Assembly (NCBI RefSeq): GCF_002995495.1
Contig: NZ_PVZV01000001.1
Coordinates: forward strand, 806,001-870,000
DNA: 64,000 nucleotides
From: Actinocorallia populi
GTDB taxonomy: Bacteria > Actinomycetota > Actinomycetes > Streptosporangiales > Streptosporangiaceae
Direction of reading: 5' to 3'
Part shown: piece after piece, positions 26,401 through 35,040 of the stretch
Position numbering within the stretch: the stretch's first letter is position 1
Layout of the letters: each line of letters starts with the position of its first letter
Made by a program: the position numbers and the translations under genes
Notes under the pieces: model-generated
Told to the model about the DNA's origin: nothing
What the model saw: only the letters and a program-made list of their open reading frames with translations
The model's database searches: none

Positions 26401-26432
26401 GTCCTCGTCATGGCGGCCGTGGATGCGCACAT
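26388..26432 (-). CDS. Candidate erm leader peptide (14 aa)
   Basis: ATG 26432 to TAG 26388 encodes MCASTAAMTRTRRP, 99 bases before erm. Its end has the Arg-x-Arg pattern (RTR, then RRP) known from macrolide-stalled leader peptides of the (R/K)-x-(R/K) class. The ATG is at the expected transcription start of the promoter just upstream, so it would be read leaderless. The last codons form one arm of the hairpins described for this region. No homologue can be checked here. Confidence 0.55.
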   Translation of the reverse strand: MCASTAAMTRTRRP

Positions 26433-26439
26433 GCCGCCG

Positions 26440-26476
26440 ACCCTAGCCGTCAGCCCGGAACCGGTCCACGGATTTA
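26440..26476 (-). promoter_or_regulatory. Candidate erm promoter with AT-rich box, WhiB7-like layout
   Basis: Reading towards erm: TAAAT (26476-26472), -35-like GTGGAC (26469-26464), an 18-base spacer, and -10-like TAGGGT (26445-26440), with the leader ATG 8 bases on. An AT-rich patch just before the -35 is the mark of WhiB7-dependent promoters, and erm genes are WhiB7 targets in mycobacteria. The patch is short, so this is tentative. Confidence 0.4.
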
Positions 26477-26502
26477 CACCTGCCGCGGTGTTCCGGTGAA
26501 CG

Positions 26503-27198
26503 TCAGGAGCGGAGCGCGCAGTCGCCGCACTTGCCGCTGCCGGGGACGCGGTAGTAGAGGCAGCAGGCGGCGCGGGTGAAGGAGGGGCGGCCGGGGACGG
26601 GTTCGGTGAGCCGGTGGGCGGCCTCGAACGGGGGCAGGGCGAGGATGCGGCGGGCCAGGGCGATGGCGTCGGCGGCGTGCTCGGGCCGCTGGAGGGCGAG
26701 GACCAGGGTGGTCCCGGCGAGGGCCGAGGCGGCGTTGTCCCACAGGAGCCGGGTGGGGATCTTGACCAGCCGCTGGAGCGGGACGGCCAGGGACTCCAGG
26801 AGGGCGGTGACGTCCCTGTGGATGACGGCGGCGGGATCGTCGCCGGCCGGGCGTACCTTCGGAGAAGGGAGCCGGAGCGGGAGGGGGCCGGTGGGGACGG
26901 CCTGTCCTCGGAGGCTGTCGGGAGTCCATTCCAGGACCCGGCCGTGCAGGACGGCCGCGCCGACGACGGGCGACCACAGGCGGGAGGCGAAGCCCATCTG
27001 GATGAGAGACGCCGCGACGCGGGGCTCGTCGATCTCGAGGAGGCCGAGGGTGCGGGCCAGCCGCTCCTCCAGTGCGGCCCTGTCGGTGAAAAGCTCCGCC
27101 AGCGGACGCCAGGAGGCGTCGCCGGGACCCGAGGAGAGATGGAAGAAGCCGCCGACCGCGGAGACGTCGTCGATGACTTCACGAAGGCCGAGTGGCAT
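26503..27198 (-). CDS. FhuF-like (2Fe-2S) protein under a cobalamin riboswitch (231 aa)
   Basis: The C terminus carries the FhuF-type cluster motif C-C-x10-C-x2-C (ACCLYYRVPGSGKCGDCAL). The rest is an alpha/beta domain like the siderophore-iron reductase family (VGAAVLHGRVLEW, LLWDNAASALAGTTLVLA with the conserved W-D-N-A). FhuF members reduce ferric siderophores in the cytoplasm. ATG 27198 follows GAGAGAGGAG by about 11 bases. No siderophore or B12 transport gene is adjacent. Control by cobalamin suggests the substrate may be a corrinoid, or a B12-linked iron function; that is inference. Confidence 0.8.
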   Translation of the reverse strand: MPLGLREVIDDVSAVGGFFHLSSGPGDASWRPLAELFTDRAALEERLARTLGLLEIDEPRVAASLIQMGFASRLWSPVVGAAVLHGRVLEWTPDSLRGQAVPTGPLPLRLPSPKVRPAGDDPAAVIHRDVTALLESLAVPLQRLVKIPTRLLWDNAASALAGTTLVLALQRPEHAADAIALARRILALPPFEAAHRLTEPVPGRPSFTRAACCLYYRVPGSGKCGDCALRS

Positions 27199-27209
27199 CG
27201 GCGTCGCCG

Positions 27210-27228
27210 CTCCTCTCTCGGGAGACCC
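27210..27228 (-). promoter_or_regulatory. Expression platform of the cobalamin riboswitch
   Basis: In the RNA, GGAGACCC of the B12 box (27265-27258) is perfectly complementary to GGGTCTCC (27228-27221), and the CTCC inside the latter (27224-27221) can also pair with the Shine-Dalgarno GGAG (27213-27210) across a 7-base loop. With ligand bound the B12 box is held in the core and CTCC can mask the ribosome site; without ligand the 8-bp pairing frees it. This predicts repression of translation by cobalamin. Confidence 0.6.
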
Positions 27229-27330
27229 GCTCCGACGCGTGGGAGGGCGCGAACAAGGGGTCTCCTGGCTCTCGGCTCCCCGCTCACAGCGGTGCCGCAC
27301 CGGGCTCGCACCGGCTCCCGCATCATGGCA
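27229..27330 (-). ncRNA. Cobalamin riboswitch (AdoCbl/B12 aptamer)
   Basis: The reverse strand reads, in order, the conserved aptamer blocks: CGGGAGCCGGTGCGAG, CCCGGTGCGGC, ACCGCTGTGAGCGGGGAGCC and the B12 box AGCCAGGAGACCCC (27270-27257). The GCTGTGA block and the GCCAGGAGACC box are diagnostic. The version is compact, with a minimal insert between GGGAGCC and AGCCAGG. It sits 30-130 bases before the FhuF-like gene and points to it. Confidence 0.88.
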
Positions 27331-27427
27331 CGGCGGGGGACGGACGGGTTCTTTGCATGCCCGTGGCGGGTGGGGCGGTGGGAGGCGGGTAGGCGGAACG
27401 CGAGGGTTGTCGGAAGGCGGGGGACTC

Positions 27428-29215
27428 ATGAAAGTCGCCGATTTCCTGTTGGCGCGGCTTCGGGAGTGGGGGGTGGAGCATGTCTTCGCCTATCCGGGAG
27501 ACGGGATCAACGGGCTGCTCGCGGCGTGGGGAAGGGCGGGGGACCGCCCGATGTTCGTGCAGGCCAGGCACGAGGAGATGTGCGCGTTCGAAGCCGTCGG
27601 GTACGCGAAGTTCACCGGACGGCTGGGAGTGTGCGCGGCGACGTCCGGGCCGGGCGGGATCCATCTGCTGAACGGGTTGTACGACGCCAGGCTCGACCGC
27701 GTTCCGGTCGTGGCGATCGTCGGGCAGACCGACCGGACCGCGATAGGCGGTTCCTACCAGCAGGAGGTCGATCTGCTGTCGCTGTTCAAGGACGTGGCGG
27801 GCGCCTACGTCCAGATGGTGACGGTGCCCGAGCAGCTGCCGAACGTGTTGGACCGGGCGATCCGGACCGCGATGGCCGAACGTGTGCCCACCGCCGTCAT
27901 CATTCCGGGCGACGTCCAGGACCTGGAGTACGTGAAGCCGGGGCACGAGTTCAAGATGGTGCCGTCCAGCCTCGGCGTCGCCGGTCCGTCCGTCGGGCCG
28001 GACGAGAAGGCGCTGCGGCAGGCCGCGGAGATCCTGAACGCGGGGCACAAGGTGGCGATCCTCGCCGGAGCGGGGGCGCGCGGCGCGGCCGAGGAGCTGC
28101 GGCAGGTCGCGGACCTGCTCGGCGCGGGAGTGGCCAAGGCGCTGCTCGGCAAGGACGTCCTCTCCGACGAGCTGCCGTACGTGACGGGCTCGATCGGGCT
28201 GCTGGGAACGCGTCCGAGCCACGAGCTGATGACCGGGTGCGACACCCTCCTCACCGTGGGGTCGAGCTTCCCGTACTCGCAGTTCCTGCCGGAGTACGGC
28301 CAGGCACGGGCGGTGCAGATCGACATCGACCCCAAGCAGATCGGGATGCGCTACCCGTACGAGCTGAACGTGGTCGGGGACGCCGCCGTCACGCTGCGGG
28401 CGCTGATCCCGCTGCTGACCCGCAAGACCGACCGGTCCTGGCGGGAGGAGATCGAAGCCGGAGTCACCCGCTGGTGGGCGGCCATGCAGCGCGAGGCGAT
28501 GGTCGACGCCGACCCCGTCAACCCGATGAGGCTGTTCCACGAACTGTCGCCGCGGCTGCCCGACAACGCCATCGTCACGGCGGACTCGGGATCGGCGGCC
28601 AACTGGTACGCCCGCAACCTGCGTTTCCGGGGACGGGTGCGCGGTTCGCTGTCGGGGACGCTGGCCACGATGGGCGCGGGGGTGCCGTACGGGATCGGCG
28701 CGAAGTTCGGCCTGCCGGAACGCCCGGTCATCGCGTTCGCCGGGGACGGGGCGATGCAGATGAACGGGCTGGCCGAGCTGCTGACCGTCAAGCACTACTG
28801 GCACACGTGGGCGGATCCGCGTCTCGTCGTCGCGGTGCTGCACAACAACGACCTCAACCAGGTCACGTGGGAGATGCGCGCGATGCAGGGCGCGCCGAAG
28901 TTCCCGCAGTCGCAGACGCTGCCGGACATGGACTACGCGGCCTTCGCCGAGGGACTCGGGCTGCTGGCCGTCACCGTCGACCGGCCCGACCAGATCGGCC
29001 CCGCCTGGGACAGGGTGCTGGCCGCGGACCGCCCCGCGCTGCTGGACGTGCGCACCGACCCCGACGTCCCGCCGATCCCGCCGCACGCCACGTCCGACCA
29101 GTTGAAGGACACCCTCAGGGCGCTTCTGGGCGGCGACGAGGACCGCTGGGGCGTGCTGAAGGAGGGGCTCAGGACCAAGGCGCAGGAGTTCCTGTCGCGC
29201 CTCGACGAGAGATGA
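27428..29215 (+). CDS. ThDP-dependent enzyme, pyruvate oxidase/acetolactate synthase-like (595 aa)
   Basis: Three-domain ThDP fold: pyrimidine-binding domain with FAYPGDGINGLLAAWGRAG and catalytic glutamate in ARHEEMCAFEAVGYAKFTG; central domain (LNAGHKVAILAGAGARGA); ThDP-Mg domain with GDGAMQMNGLAELLTV (GDG) and LHNNDLNQVTWEM. The long form with LPDMDYAAFAEGLGL resembles PoxB-like and related 'thiamine pyrophosphate-requiring' proteins rather than biosynthetic IlvB; no IlvN subunit is near. The substrate is probably pyruvate or another 2-oxo acid. Nearly 100 bases separate it from the ferritin-like gene. Confidence 0.85.
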   Translation: MKVADFLLARLREWGVEHVFAYPGDGINGLLAAWGRAGDRPMFVQARHEEMCAFEAVGYAKFTGRLGVCAATSGPGGIHLLNGLYDARLDRVPVVAIVGQTDRTAIGGSYQQEVDLLSLFKDVAGAYVQMVTVPEQLPNVLDRAIRTAMAERVPTAVIIPGDVQDLEYVKPGHEFKMVPSSLGVAGPSVGPDEKALRQAAEILNAGHKVAILAGAGARGAAEELRQVADLLGAGVAKALLGKDVLSDELPYVTGSIGLLGTRPSHELMTGCDTLLTVGSSFPYSQFLPEYGQARAVQIDIDPKQIGMRYPYELNVVGDAAVTLRALIPLLTRKTDRSWREEIEAGVTRWWAAMQREAMVDADPVNPMRLFHELSPRLPDNAIVTADSGSAANWYARNLRFRGRVRGSLSGTLATMGAGVPYGIGAKFGLPERPVIAFAGDGAMQMNGLAELLTVKHYWHTWADPRLVVAVLHNNDLNQVTWEMRAMQGAPKFPQSQTLPDMDYAAFAEGLGLLAVTVDRPDQIGPAWDRVLAADRPALLDVRTDPDVPPIPPHATSDQLKDTLRALLGGDEDRWGVLKEGLRTKAQEFLSRLDER

Positions 29216-29315
29216 GCCGCGTCACCTCTCGTTGTTATGGGGTAGTGCGATGGGTAGGGGGAAAACGTAACGATTCGCGCGGGGGGAATCGGCAGTTTCA
29301 TCGGGGGGATTTCAC

Positions 29316-29855
29316 ATGGCGGAGAACAGCTTCAGCCTTGACGTGACCGCGATCCGCGAGCGTGCCAGGGAGAAGATGAGCAGCGGTCCGGTGACCGAGT
29401 CCTACGGCAGGAGCACCGACCAGGTCATCGGCGTGCTCAACGACGTGCTGGCCACCGAGATCGTCTGCTGGATGCGCTACAGCCAGCATGCGATCGCGGC
29501 GGTGGGGATCGACCGCGCCCAGGTGGTGTCGGAGTTCAACGAGCACGCCGAGGAGGAGCGCAAGCACGCGATGCAGGTCGCGGAGCGGATCAGCCAGCTC
29601 GGCGGCAGCCCCGACTTCGACCCGGCGACGCTGGCGGAGCGCTCCCACACGACATACGAGACGTTCTCCGAGAGCGACCTGCGCGGGATGCTGCAGGACA
29701 ACCTCGTGGCCGAGCGGATCGTCATCGAGTCCTACCAGGAGATCATCCGCTGGCTCAGTGACGGCGACGTCACCACCCGGCGGATCATGGAACACATCCT
29801 GGCCGAGGAGGAGGAGCACGCCGACGACCTCCTCGACCTGTTGGGAGGTAAGTAA
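29316..29855 (+). CDS. Ferritin-like domain protein, bacterioferritin type (179 aa)
   Basis: A four-helix bundle with ferritin-type di-iron ligands: E in LATEIVCWMRYSQH, E and H in EFNEHAEEERKHAMQVAERI, E in LVAERIVIESYQEII, and E-x-x-H in ILAEEEEHADDLL. The N-terminal 35 residues (with REKMSSGPVTESYG) are extra and are seen in actinobacterial stress ferritins. A role in iron storage or peroxide protection is likely. It is followed after 3 bases by the PfpI-like gene, so the two are co-transcribed. Confidence 0.88.
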   Translation: MAENSFSLDVTAIRERAREKMSSGPVTESYGRSTDQVIGVLNDVLATEIVCWMRYSQHAIAAVGIDRAQVVSEFNEHAEEERKHAMQVAERISQLGGSPDFDPATLAERSHTTYETFSESDLRGMLQDNLVAERIVIESYQEIIRWLSDGDVTTRRIMEHILAEEEEHADDLLDLLGGK

Positions 29856-29858
29856 CTC

Positions 29859-30425
29859 ATGGCCAACGAACTGCGCGGAAAGGTGATCGCCTTCCTGGTC
29901 GCCGCCGAGGGCGCCGAACAGGTGGAGCTGCAGGAGCCGTGGCGGGCGGTGGAGGCCGCGGGCGGCAGGCCGGTGCTCATCGCCCCGGTCGACAAGGCGG
30001 GCGCCGAGGCCCAGCTCTTCCAGCACCTGGACAAGGGCGACCGGCAGCGGGTCGACATGCCGCTGGCCACCGCCGACGTCGCCGAGTACGACGCCCTGGT
30101 GCTCCCCGGCGGCGTCGCCAACCCGGACATGCTCCGCATGAATCCCGAGGCCGTCCGCTTCGTCCGGCGTTTCTTCAGGGACGGCAAGCCCGTCGCGGCC
30201 ATCTGCCACGCGCCCTGGATGCTCATCGAGGCGCACGAGGCCAGCGGCCGCACCCTCACCTCGTGGCCGAGCCTCCACACCGACCTGTCCAACGCCGGCG
30301 CCGCCTGGGTCGACGAGCCCGTCGTCGTCTGCGAGAAGGGCGACAACACCCTCGTCACCAGCCGCAAACCCGACGACCTTCCGTCCTTCAACGACACCCT
30401 CGTCAAGGTCTTCTCCGCCGCCTGA
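29859..30425 (+). CDS. DJ-1/PfpI-family protein (188 aa)
   Basis: Type 1 glutamine-amidotransferase-like fold: KVIAFLVAAEGAEQVELQEPWRAVEAAGG at the start (E19-like glutamate), YDALVLPGGVANPDMLRM and the nucleophile elbow VAAICHAPWMLIEA with the reactive cysteine followed by histidine. Members (PfpI/YhbO) act as stress-induced deglycases or chaperones. The close spacing to the ferritin-like gene suggests a joint role under oxidative stress. Confidence 0.92.
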   Translation: MANELRGKVIAFLVAAEGAEQVELQEPWRAVEAAGGRPVLIAPVDKAGAEAQLFQHLDKGDRQRVDMPLATADVAEYDALVLPGGVANPDMLRMNPEAVRFVRRFFRDGKPVAAICHAPWMLIEAHEASGRTLTSWPSLHTDLSNAGAAWVDEPVVVCEKGDNTLVTSRKPDDLPSFNDTLVKVFSAA

Positions 30426-30620
30426 CGGCCGACGGGCCGACGCCCGCCGGCCGACGCCCGCCGGTTGGGACGTCCGCCGATAACCGATGGTTGACGACCG
30501 ACGGCTGACGGTCGACGACGGCTGAGATGCCCGCCGATGACCGATGGCTGACGACCGCTGACGTCCTATGACCGACGGCTGATGACCGACGACCGCTGAT
30601 GATCGACGGTTGACGACCGC
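30426..30620. repeat. Micro-repeat tract after the PfpI-like gene
   Basis: About 195 bases made of degenerate copies of a 12-15 base unit like GACCGACGGCTGATG (clear copies near 30500, 30548, 30577, 30590). No coding sense. It is followed by a strong hairpin. Confidence 0.6.
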
Positions 30621-30626
30621 CGATGG

Positions 30627-30664
30627 CCGCACCCGCAGGCGCCGATCCGTGCCTGCGGGTGCGG
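30627..30664. terminator. Bidirectional terminator between the PfpI-like and beta-lactamase genes
   Basis: Perfect 14-bp GC-rich stem (30627-30640 with 30651-30664), 10-base loop, between convergent genes. Confidence 0.8.
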
Positions 30665-30798
30665 CGTGTTCGAACGGCGGAGGCCGGATGCCGGGTCCAC
30701 GGCAGCGGGCCGCGGGGGCCCGTCCTTCGGCAGGGGCGCAGGTCTCGGGTGGGCTTCGGGTGGTGGCGGCGTGTCCGGCGCCGGGGATGGGGACGGGG

Positions 30799-31737
30799 TC
30801 AGGACAGGGCTCTGACGGCGATCTTCGTGGCTTCGGCGATGACCCGGTCCTCGTGGGTGCCGTCCTTCGCGGGTTTGTCGGAGAAGACGGCGAGGACGAG
30901 GGGGCGGCCGTCGGGGGACCAGGCGACTCCGACGTCGTTGGCGGCGGCGTACTCGCCGGTGCCGGTCTTGTCGGCGGCCGTCCAGCCGCGGGGGAGGCCC
31001 GCGCGGATACGGTCCTGGCCGGTGCGGTTGGCCCGCATCCAGCGGGTGAGCCGGTCGCGTTCGGCCTGCGCCAGGGCCTCGCCGAGGAGGAGGGCGCGGT
31101 AGCCGGCGGCCATGCCGGCCGGGGTGGTGGTGTCCAGGAGGGAGCCGGGGGTGACGTCGTTGAGTTCGGGTTCGCGGCGGTCCAGGCGGGTGACCGGGTC
31201 GCCGATGGAGCGGGCGAAGGAGGTCACCGCGGAGGGGCCGCCCAGGAGGTCGAGCAGTTCGTTGGAAGCGGTGTTGTCGCTCTGGAGCAGGGCGGCATGG
31301 CACAGTTCGGCGACCGTCATCCCGGAGTCCACGCGATTCTCGGTGACGGGCGAGTGCGGGACCAGGTCGGCCCGGGTGAAGCGGATCCTGCGGCCGAGGA
31401 GGCCGGAGTCCGACGAGTGGGCCTTCAGGACCGCGGCGACGGCGTAGGTCTTGAAGGTCGAGCACATCGCGAACCGCTCGTCCTGTCGGTGGCCGAGCGA
31501 CCGGCCTGTGCCTGTGTCGGCCGCCCACAGTCCGAGACGGACCCCGAAGCGCTTCTCCAGACGCCGCAGAGCCGTGACGCTCGCACTCATGTCCGGGACG
31601 GCCGCGGTGCTCGGCACCGGGCCCACGGGCGCGGAGGAACGGGCCGTCGCCGGTGCCGGGGAACCGTCCGGGCCACTGCAGGCTCCGGCGAACGGCACCG
31701 ACAGCAAGGCTCCCAGCACCGTGCGGCGTCTCAACAC
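30799..31737 (-). CDS. bla: Class A beta-lactamase, Tat-lipoprotein type (312 aa)
   Basis: All serine beta-lactamase motifs are intact: S-T-F-K (MCSTFKTYAV), S-D-N (LLQSDNTASNEL), E in RREPELNDV (Omega-loop Glu166) and K-T-G (ADKTGTGEYAAANDVG). The N terminus has a twin-arginine motif (RRRTVLGALLS) and lipobox FAGAC, so the enzyme is exported folded and lipid-anchored. GTG 31737 is chosen because GAGGAAG lies just before it; a GTG 14 codons earlier lacks a ribosome site. Such chromosomal enzymes are common in actinomycetes and hydrolyse penicillins. Confidence 0.93.
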   Translation of the reverse strand: MLRRRTVLGALLSVPFAGACSGPDGSPAPATARSSAPVGPVPSTAAVPDMSASVTALRRLEKRFGVRLGLWAADTGTGRSLGHRQDERFAMCSTFKTYAVAAVLKAHSSDSGLLGRRIRFTRADLVPHSPVTENRVDSGMTVAELCHAALLQSDNTASNELLDLLGGPSAVTSFARSIGDPVTRLDRREPELNDVTPGSLLDTTTPAGMAAGYRALLLGEALAQAERDRLTRWMRANRTGQDRIRAGLPRGWTAADKTGTGEYAAANDVGVAWSPDGRPLVLAVFSDKPAKDGTHEDRVIAEATKIAVRALS

Positions 31738-31915
31738 GTTCTTCCTCTTCCCCGGGTACGGCAAGCGCTCTCCGGACACGACGAGCGGGTTCCGGCGTGG
31801 ACGACCAATCTAGAAGATCGGGCACGCCCCCGTCCGGCGGTGTCCTGGCGTCCTTCGGGCGGCGGCCGTGCCGGAAAGGCGGAGAGCATGAAGGCCGAGC
31901 CTCTAATCTGAAGGG

Positions 31916-32656
31916 ATGGCGGTGAAGGCGGGAGTTGCGGGGAGGGCTCGGCGGCGGAAGCCGGAGACCAGGCTGGGGCTGGTGCGGCGGGCCCGGCGGA
32001 TGGACCGGGTGCTGGCGGAGACCTACCCGGACGCGCACTGCGAGCTGAACTTCGCGAACTCCTTCCAGTTGCTGGTGGCCACCGTGCTGTCGGCGCAGAC
32101 GACGGACTCGCGGGTGAACCTGACCACTCCGGCGCTGTTCGCCAGGTACCCGACGCCCGAGGACCTGGCCGCGGCGGATCCGGAGGAGGTCGAGGAGCTG
32201 ATCCGTCCCACCGGTTTCTTCCGGGCGAAGACCAAGTCGATCATCGGGTTGTCGGTGGGGCTGCGCGACCGCTTCGGAGGCCAGGTGCCGGGGCGGCTCG
32301 AGGACCTCGTGACGCTGCCGGGGGTCGGCCGCAAGACGGCGAACGTGGTGCTCGGGAACGCCTTCGGGGTGCCGGGCCTGACGGTGGACACCCACTTCGG
32401 CCGGGTGGTGCGCCGTTTCGGCTGGACGGCCGAGGAGGATCCGGAGAAGGTCGAGCAGGAGATCGCGAAGCTGTTCGAGAAGCGGGACTGGACGATGCTC
32501 TCGCACCGGCTGATCTGGCACGGGCGGCGGCGCTGCCACGCCCGCCGGCCCGCCTGCGGGGTCTGCCCGGTGGCGCCGGACTGCCCGGCGTATGGTGAAG
32601 GGCCCACCGATCCCAAGGTCGCCGCCAAGCTGCTCAGAGACAGGTCCTTCGCGTGA
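31916..32656 (+). CDS. nth: Endonuclease III (246 aa)
   Basis: DNA glycosylase/AP lyase for oxidised pyrimidines. Helix-hairpin-helix with catalytic lysine [14 protein letters not shown], catalytic aspartate in [14 protein letters not shown] and a C-terminal 4Fe-4S site C-x6-C-x2-C-x5-C ([20 protein letters not shown]). The stop overlaps the start of the next gene in GTGA. In M. tuberculosis nth is likewise followed, after one gene, by a CoA-type NUDIX and MarP genes. Confidence 0.95.
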   Translation: MAVKAGVAGRARRRKPETRLGLVRRARRMDRVLAETYPDAHCELNFANSFQLLVATVLSAQTTDSRVNLTTPALFARYPTPEDLAAADPEEVEELIRPTGFFRAKTKSIIGLSVGLRDRFGGQVPGRLEDLVTLPGVGRKTANVVLGNAFGVPGLTVDTHFGRVVRRFGWTAEEDPEKVEQEIAKLFEKRDWTMLSHRLIWHGRRRCHARRPACGVCPVAPDCPAYGEGPTDPKVAAKLLRDRSFA

Positions 32657-33327
32657 ATAATTCCGGGTCGGGGGATGTTGCCCCGAACGTGATCCCCTCA
32701 TGGCTCGACCGGTTCCGTGAACGGGCGCCGAAGCTGGACGTCCCGGCTTTCCTGCGGCCCGCGCCGAACGCCCGCCCCGCGGCGGTGCTGGTGCTCTTCG
32801 GAGAGGGCCCCGACGGCCCGGACGTCCTGCTGATCGAGCGCGCCGCGACCCTGAAGAAGCACGCGGGCCAGCCGGCCTTCCCGGGCGGCGCGATCGACCC
32901 CGAGGACGACGGACCGATCGCGGCGGCCCTGCGGGAGGCGGAGGAGGAGACCGGCGTCGATCCCGACGGGGTGACCGTCCTGGACGCCCTGCCGGAGCTG
33001 TACCTGTCGCGGAGCAACTTCAGGGTGACGCCCGTCGCGGCCTGGTGGCACGACCCGTCGGACGTCTCCCCCGGCCATCCCGGTGAGGTTGCCGCGGTGG
33101 CGCGCGTGCCGATCGGGGAGCTGGTCGATCCGGCGAACCGGGTGGCGCTGCGCGTCGCGGGCGGTTTCGTCGGGCCCGCCTTCCGGGTGCGCGACATGCT
33201 CGTCTGGGGGTTCACCGCGGGCCTGCTGGACAACCTCCTGGAGGCGGGCGGCTGGGCGGTGCCCTGGGACTCCGGGCGCATCGAGGACCTGCCGCCGGAC
33301 GTCCTGAACCTGGCCGCGAGGGGATGA
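32653..33327 (+). CDS. NUDIX hydrolase, CoA pyrophosphatase-like (224 aa)
   Basis: Contains [29 protein letters not shown], i.e. the UPF0035/NudL element before the Nudix box, and the box itself G-x5-E-x7-REAxEETG ([14 protein letters not shown]). NudL members split CoA and its derivatives. GTG 32653 overlaps nth. An acidic patch in the box is intact, so it should be active. Confidence 0.9.
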   Translation: MNNSGSGDVAPNVIPSWLDRFRERAPKLDVPAFLRPAPNARPAAVLVLFGEGPDGPDVLLIERAATLKKHAGQPAFPGGAIDPEDDGPIAAALREAEEETGVDPDGVTVLDALPELYLSRSNFRVTPVAAWWHDPSDVSPGHPGEVAAVARVPIGELVDPANRVALRVAGGFVGPAFRVRDMLVWGFTAGLLDNLLEAGGWAVPWDSGRIEDLPPDVLNLAARG

Positions 33328-33412
33328 ATCACCCTGTACGGTGACGCGCCGGGATGTCATCTCCTCCCGCCAGGGGACTGGAAAACCCGCGATCTCCCTG
33401 TACTTTGAAGCG

Positions 33413-34609
33413 GTGTTGGGCGACCACGTACTCGATCTGATCTTGCTCCTGCTGATCGTGCTCTTCGCGGTCTCGGGGTACCGGCAGGGCTTCATCGTGG
33501 GCCTGCTGAGCTTCGTGGGCTTCGTCGGAGGCGGGATCCTCGGCGTGGTCATCGCCCCGCCGCTCGTGGAGTGGGTGGTGGAGGGGGCCGCCCAGCAGGC
33601 GCTGCTGGCGATCGTCATCGCCTTCCTCGCCGCCACTTTCGGGCAGCTGCTCGCCTCGTCCGCCGGGGCCATGCTGCGCAACCGCGTCACCGGCAACAAC
33701 GCCAGGGTCGTGGACGCCGCGGGCGGCGCGGTGGTCAGCGTGCTGTCGCTGCTGCTGGTCGCCTGGTTCATCGGGATCGTCCTCCTCGATCAGTCGCCCA
33801 TCCGAGTCGTAGCCAAGCAGGTTCACAACTCGGCCGTGCTCGACGCTGTGGACAACCTGATGCCGTACGCGGCCGACCAGTGGGCGGAGTCGTTCGACAA
33901 GTTCGTGGACGGCACCGAGTTCCCCAAGGTCTTCAACGGCCTGGGCGGCGAGCCGCTGGTCGACGTCGGCCCGCCCGACAAGTCCGTGGAGACCTCGCCC
34001 GCGCTGCGCGGCGCCCGCCACAGCATCGCCAAGATCATCGGTACGGCCCCGGAGTGCGGCAAGCGCATCGAGGGCACGGGCTTCGTCTTCGCACCCGAGC
34101 GGATCATGACCAACGCCCATGTGGTGGCCGGCACGCGCGGTTCGCTGTCGATCCAGGTGGCGTCCCGCGAGCTGCGCGGCCGGGTCGTGCTCTACAACGC
34201 CAAACGCGACATCGCGGTCATCTACGTGCCGGGGCTGCGGGCGCAGGCGCTGCAGTTCGACCGCGACGCCAAGCGCGGCGACGCCGCGGTCGTGGCGGGC
34301 TTCCCCAAGAACCGCCCCTACACCGTGCGGGCCGCCAAGGTCAGCGCCCGCCAGCGGGCCAACGGACCCGACATCTACGGCAGCTCCCAGGTCACCCGCG
34401 AGATCTACGCGCTGCGCGGCAAGGTGGAGCAGGGCAACTCCGGCGGCCCGCTGCTCGCCGAGGACGGGCGGGTGTTCGGAGTGATCTTCGCGGCGCGCGA
34501 GCACGACTCCGACACCGGTTACGCGCTGACCGCGGACGAGGTCGCACCGGACGTCCAGGCGGGTCAGAACGCCACCGAGCCCGCCCACACGCAGAGGTGC
34601 GCCGGCTGA
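33413..34609 (+). CDS. marP: MarP-like periplasmic serine protease with CvpA-type membrane domain (398 aa)
   Basis: GTG 33413 starts the family-like sequence (VLGDHVLDLILLLLIVLFAVSGYRQG); the product length equals mycobacterial MarP. Four membrane helices (CvpA/colicin V-production domain, to about residue 140) are followed by a trypsin-like domain with H (MTNAHVVAG), D (AKRDIAVIYV) and S (VEQGNSGGPLL). MarP protects mycobacteria against acid and works on cell-wall hydrolases. Cysteines near ECGKR and RCAG may form a redox disulfide. Here it follows the NUDIX gene by 85 bases. Confidence 0.9.
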   Translation: MLGDHVLDLILLLLIVLFAVSGYRQGFIVGLLSFVGFVGGGILGVVIAPPLVEWVVEGAAQQALLAIVIAFLAATFGQLLASSAGAMLRNRVTGNNARVVDAAGGAVVSVLSLLLVAWFIGIVLLDQSPIRVVAKQVHNSAVLDAVDNLMPYAADQWAESFDKFVDGTEFPKVFNGLGGEPLVDVGPPDKSVETSPALRGARHSIAKIIGTAPECGKRIEGTGFVFAPERIMTNAHVVAGTRGSLSIQVASRELRGRVVLYNAKRDIAVIYVPGLRAQALQFDRDAKRGDAAVVAGFPKNRPYTVRAAKVSARQRANGPDIYGSSQVTREIYALRGKVEQGNSGGPLLAEDGRVFGVIFAAREHDSDTGYALTADEVAPDVQAGQNATEPAHTQRCAG

Positions 34610-34612
34610 CGG

Positions 34613-35038
34613 TCAGCGCAGGCGGAGCTCCTGACGCTCCCGCACGCCTCTGACGATCCCCGGGACGTCCAGGCCGTGGCGAGGGCCCTGGTAGGCCTCC
34701 AGCACCGCGCATGCACGGCTGAAAAGCGCCTGAGAGCCCTTCTCGTTGCCCCGGCGCACATGGGTGATGCCCACCGCGAGTTGCGCGAGCCCCCGCCACA
34801 GCGGTCGTTCTTCCTCGGGGCACGCCTTCCAGTACGCCTCCAGCACCTCGTGCGCGTGGAAGGGGCGGTCGGCGTCCAAGAGGTTCTGCGCCTCGGAGAT
34901 GGTCTCTTCTGGGCCGAGCTCCAGCTCGTCCGGCATCGTCGGTACGCCTTCGGAGCCGTACGGGAGGGGACGGCCGTACGCGTCCCTCGGACGGGCGTTA
35001 CGCGGTCGCCCGGACGGATCTCGGTCGCGTTCGGCCAT
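34613..35038 (-). CDS. DUF309 family protein (141 aa)
   Basis: The core has the DUF309 helix-loop signature AQNLLDADRPFHAHEVLEAYWKACPEEERPLWRGLAQLAVGITHVRRGN, in short F-H-x-H-E-V-x-E-x-x-W and L-x-Q-x-x-x-G. The N-terminal 40 residues are basic and probably disordered. The family is a small helical bundle of unknown function, fused in some bacteria to other enzymes. It lies 2 bases after the hydrolase gene, so it is co-transcribed. Confidence 0.85.
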   Translation of the reverse strand: MAERDRDPSGRPRNARPRDAYGRPLPYGSEGVPTMPDELELGPEETISEAQNLLDADRPFHAHEVLEAYWKACPEEERPLWRGLAQLAVGITHVRRGNEKGSQALFSRACAVLEAYQGPRHGLDVPGIVRGVRERQELRLR

Positions 35039-35040
35039 CG

